Virus record (IMG/VR): IMGVR_UViG_3300017917_000095
Coordinates: 20,898 to 84,897 of that record
Length of the DNA stretch: 64,000 nucleotides
Reading direction: 5' to 3' (one strand)
From: a virus
Shown here: in pieces, positions 62,860 to 64,000 of the stretch
How positions within the stretch are numbered: position 1 is the stretch's first letter
Layout of the letters: each line of letters opens with the position of its first letter
Notes under the pieces: generated by a model
Database searches by the model: none
What the model was told of the DNA's origin: nothing
The model's input: the letters and a program-made list of their open reading frames with translations, nothing else
Position numbers and translations under genes: made by a program

Positions 62860-62888
62860 TTGACATAAATACAAGAAGGTGTTATACT
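62860..62888 (+). promoter_or_regulatory. Sigma70-like promoter TTGACA-17-TATACT
   Basis: TTGACA (62860-62865) is an exact -35 hexamer and TATACT (62883-62888) a near-perfect -10, 17 bases apart, just after the cluster ends. Transcription would start near the first ATG codons of the 37-residue ORF and run into the lipoprotein gene. Confidence 0.7.
62864..62871 (+). promoter_or_regulatory. Late promoter octamer overlapping the sigma70 site
   Basis: CATAAATA, extended as TAAATACA, uses the last two bases of the -35 hexamer. It lies 17 bases before the ATG at 62889. Together with the sigma70 site it could give early and late expression of the small genes that follow. Confidence 0.5.
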
Positions 62889-63002
62889 ATGATTATGAAT
62901 AAGGTAATGGCATTAAAGGGCACGTTAGCATTGTTGGGCTTGTACCTAGCCTACAAGCTAGGTCTTGAACTTTGGTGCATTGCTTATGGTTTACTCATGT
63001 AA
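62889..63002 (+). CDS. Small membrane peptide, 37 aa
   Basis: A 37-residue frame with one likely membrane segment, ALLGLYLAYKLGLELW, after a short charged N-terminus (MIMNKVMALKG). ATG codons at 62889, 62895 and 62907 are all possible starts; if the sigma70 promoter is used, the later ones fit better because transcription would begin near 62895. The stop is at 63000-63002, where AAGGAG begins as the ribosome site of the next gene. No family recognised. Its size and place suggest a lysis-related or superinfection-related peptide, but this is a guess. Confidence 0.5.
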   Translation: MIMNKVMALKGTLALLGLYLAYKLGLELWCIAYGLLM

Positions 63003-63011
63003 GGAGCGTTT

Positions 63012-63239
63012 ATGAAACGTCTGATTGGTATTGTTGTAATTGCTGGTAGTCTTGTTGGGTGTGCTACACCTGCACAAAACGCCGCGCTAGGTGGTGCTGT
63101 TATAGGTGCTGTCATCGCAACCAGTGTCGCACAACCTCAACCACACTATCATCCTCCTGTGCGAGTGATTCACTGTCACCAGGTTGTTGCAGGGTATGAC
63201 TATTATGGTCGTCCTCTGATTCGTCAGGTGTGCAGGTAA
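63012..63239 (+). CDS. Small lipoprotein, 75 aa
   Basis: A 75-residue protein with a lipoprotein signal: positive start KRLIGIVVIAG and lipobox LVGC with Cys17, which would be lipid-modified and anchored in a Gram-negative envelope. It follows with a small glycine-zipper-like GGAVIGAVIATSV and a His/Pro-rich middle (QPQPHYHPPVRVIHCHQ), then YDYYGRPLIRQVC. A strong AAGGAG lies upstream. It may affect the envelope late in infection or block superinfection. It also resembles host-like envelope lipoproteins, so acquisition from a host is possible. Confidence 0.7.
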   Translation: MKRLIGIVVIAGSLVGCATPAQNAALGGAVIGAVIATSVAQPQPHYHPPVRVIHCHQVVAGYDYYGRPLIRQVCR

Positions 63240-63295
63240 AAGTTATTGCTGTATGAAGCAAAGAGAAAAGTGTTCTGGACGCAAGGGTAGGACAC

Positions 63296-63303
63296 CGTAA
63301 ATA
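63296..63303 (+). promoter_or_regulatory. Possible late promoter before 87-aa gene
   Basis: CGTAAATA, continuing as TAAATACC, ends 12 bases before the ATG at 63316. It is one of the weaker matches to the octamer but sits in the right place. The preceding gap (63240-63295) also holds a 7-bp hairpin, GTGTTCT with AGGACAC, of unknown meaning. Confidence 0.35.
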
Positions 63304-63315
63304 CCAATTTGAATT

Positions 63316-63579
63316 ATGATTACCTTTTATGCCAGAGATATTGGAATTTGGAGGCAAGATTTTTGCTTCACAAATGATATCACTCTAACACCAAAAGAAA
63401 AGTATCATTACAAAACATTCTATGACCGTAAAGAGTTAATAGAATTTATGAAATCTCGTGGTGTTAGGTTGGACGATCCAAAGTATCCGCTTGAATTTAT
63501 AGGACCGAAAGAACATCACGAATTTGGGTATGTATATGATGTTATTCAATGGTCTTTGCTTGGTTGGGTTAAAGAGTAA
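63316..63579 (+). CDS. Unrecognised small protein, 87 aa
   Basis: An 87-residue soluble protein with MITFYARDIGIWRQDFCF at the start, a KYHYKTFYDRKELIEFM helix and PLEFIGPKEHHEFGYVYD in the second half. I do not recognise a family; no signal or membrane segment is visible. There is no good ribosome site (AATTTGAATT before ATG), so expression may rely on the nearby late-type promoter. It is separated by 76 bases from the lipoprotein gene. Confidence 0.5.
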   Translation: MITFYARDIGIWRQDFCFTNDITLTPKEKYHYKTFYDRKELIEFMKSRGVRLDDPKYPLEFIGPKEHHEFGYVYDVIQWSLLGWVKE

Positions 63580-63609
63580 CTGACTAATCCTGGACTTTGG
63601 TTCGACAGG

Positions 63610-63617
63610 CATAAATA
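63610..63617 (+). promoter_or_regulatory. Late promoter octamer before endonuclease gene
   Basis: CATAAATA, continuing as TAAATACTTG, ends only five bases before the ATG at 63623. If it is used, the endonuclease message would have almost no leader, as also seen for the 50-residue ORF at 23137. Confidence 0.5.
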
Positions 63618-63622
63618 CTTGT

Positions 63623-64000
63623 ATGAGCCACAAACATCATATTATTCCTAAACACGCAGGCGGAACAGACGATCCAAGCAATCTTGTAGAATTGTCTGTT
63701 GATGACCACGCAGAAGCACATCGCAAGTTATATGAAGAATATGGCCGTTGGCAAGATTATGTTGCGTGGCAGGGTTTAGCGAAGTTAAGTCCAAAAGAAG
63801 AATTAGTAAGAATAAGACAACGAGAAGCGGGAAAGTTGCGTCATCAACTACACCCAAACCCATTCACAGGTATTCGCACTGAACACAATTTTGCCGTGAA
63901 TGAAGAACATCAAAAGAAGGTATGTGCTTTGGCCAATAGTGAATCCGCAATGGAAAAGCGTAAGAAGACCTTTGCTGAAAGACAGCACCAACAGAAAGAA
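63623..64000 (+). CDS. HNH homing-type endonuclease, partial (right edge)
   Basis: A frame from ATG 63623 stays open to the window edge (126 codons). The N-terminus KHHIIPKHAGGTDDPSNLVE followed by LSVDDHAEAH is an HNH nuclease pattern: HH-x14-N-x8-H. Downstream are charged, repeated-helix segments (KLRHQLHPNPFTG, KRKKTFAERQHQQ) typical of DNA-binding tails of phage homing endonucleases. A free-standing HNH gene next to small late genes is common in T4-like phages. Its own late-type octamer lies just upstream. The end of the gene is outside the window. Confidence 0.75.
   Translation, partial: MSHKHHIIPKHAGGTDDPSNLVELSVDDHAEAHRKLYEEYGRWQDYVAWQGLAKLSPKEELVRIRQREAGKLRHQLHPNPFTGIRTEHNFAVNEEHQKKVCALANSESAMEKRKKTFAERQHQQKE

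Noticed and set aside
63254-63301. 15-codon ORF and short hairpin in the gap before the 87-aa gene
   Set aside because: Too short to judge, no ribosome site, and the hairpin has only seven pairs with one G-U and no U-tail.
63590-63612. GGTTCGA, a possible tRNA T-loop
   Set aside because: The bases on either side do not pair as a T-stem (CTTTG against AGGCA), and no acceptor or anticodon stem fits upstream, where a coding frame ends.

Overview
The window looks like part of the genome of a T4-like (contractile-tailed) bacteriophage. A gp6-type baseplate wedge gene, giant virion structural genes and tail-fibre-like genes all lie on one strand, and several start points are preceded by T4-type late promoter octamers (xxTAAATA, one of them a perfect TATAAATA). 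The gene order (a gp25-like tail end, then gp6, then a very large structural protein) is what I associate with T4-like phages of marine and fresh water. The host cannot be read from the sequence. A lipoprotein with a lipobox, a 37-residue membrane peptide and a large sugar-chemistry cluster suggest a Gram-negative host, but this is inference.

Layout. (1) 1-26121, virion structure: the end of a baseplate gene, gp6 (1122 aa), a 6529-aa giant protein built from beta-rich modules and two apparent beta-propellers, a 50-aa ORF holding a terminator-like hairpin, a 206-aa structural protein, a fibre-like protein with a C-terminal YADLAERF domain, and a 316-aa structural protein. (2) 26170-26475: a small unrecognised gene directly before the cluster. 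(3) 26472-62853: about 36 kb of co-directional, mostly overlapping genes devoted to sugar and small-molecule chemistry. It holds three short GT-A-like glycosyltransferases, five tandem radical SAM proteins (four of them twitch type), two B12-type radical SAM proteins, a GDP-mannose 3',5'-epimerase, a nucleotide-sugar dehydrogenase fused to a glycosyltransferase-like and a methyltransferase domain, a short DegT-type aminotransferase, an amidinotransferase, a NodU/CmcH carbamoyltransferase, a 2OG-Fe(II) oxygenase fused to a glycosyltransferase-like domain, two SGNH-like proteins, seven copies of a '[T/S]EK' glycosyltransferase-like domain in six proteins, and a 2313-aa protein with about 23 tandem ~66-residue repeats. 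(4) 62854-64000: a switch to small genes under their own promoters (membrane peptide, lipoprotein, unknown 87-aa protein) and the start of an HNH endonuclease that runs off the window.

How the genes could work together (inference). The epimerase and the dehydrogenase would make unusual activated sugars. The aminotransferase, amidinotransferase, carbamoyltransferase, methyltransferase, oxygenase and radical SAM enzymes would decorate them. The many glycosyltransferase-like proteins would assemble or transfer the product. Because the cluster directly follows the tail genes and runs in the same direction, a virion glycan or a remodelled host surface glycan are the two simplest targets. The density of radical SAM enzymes, the 2313-aa repeat protein and a 32-aa basic peptide under the best late promoter make this the part of the window most likely to hold an undescribed system.
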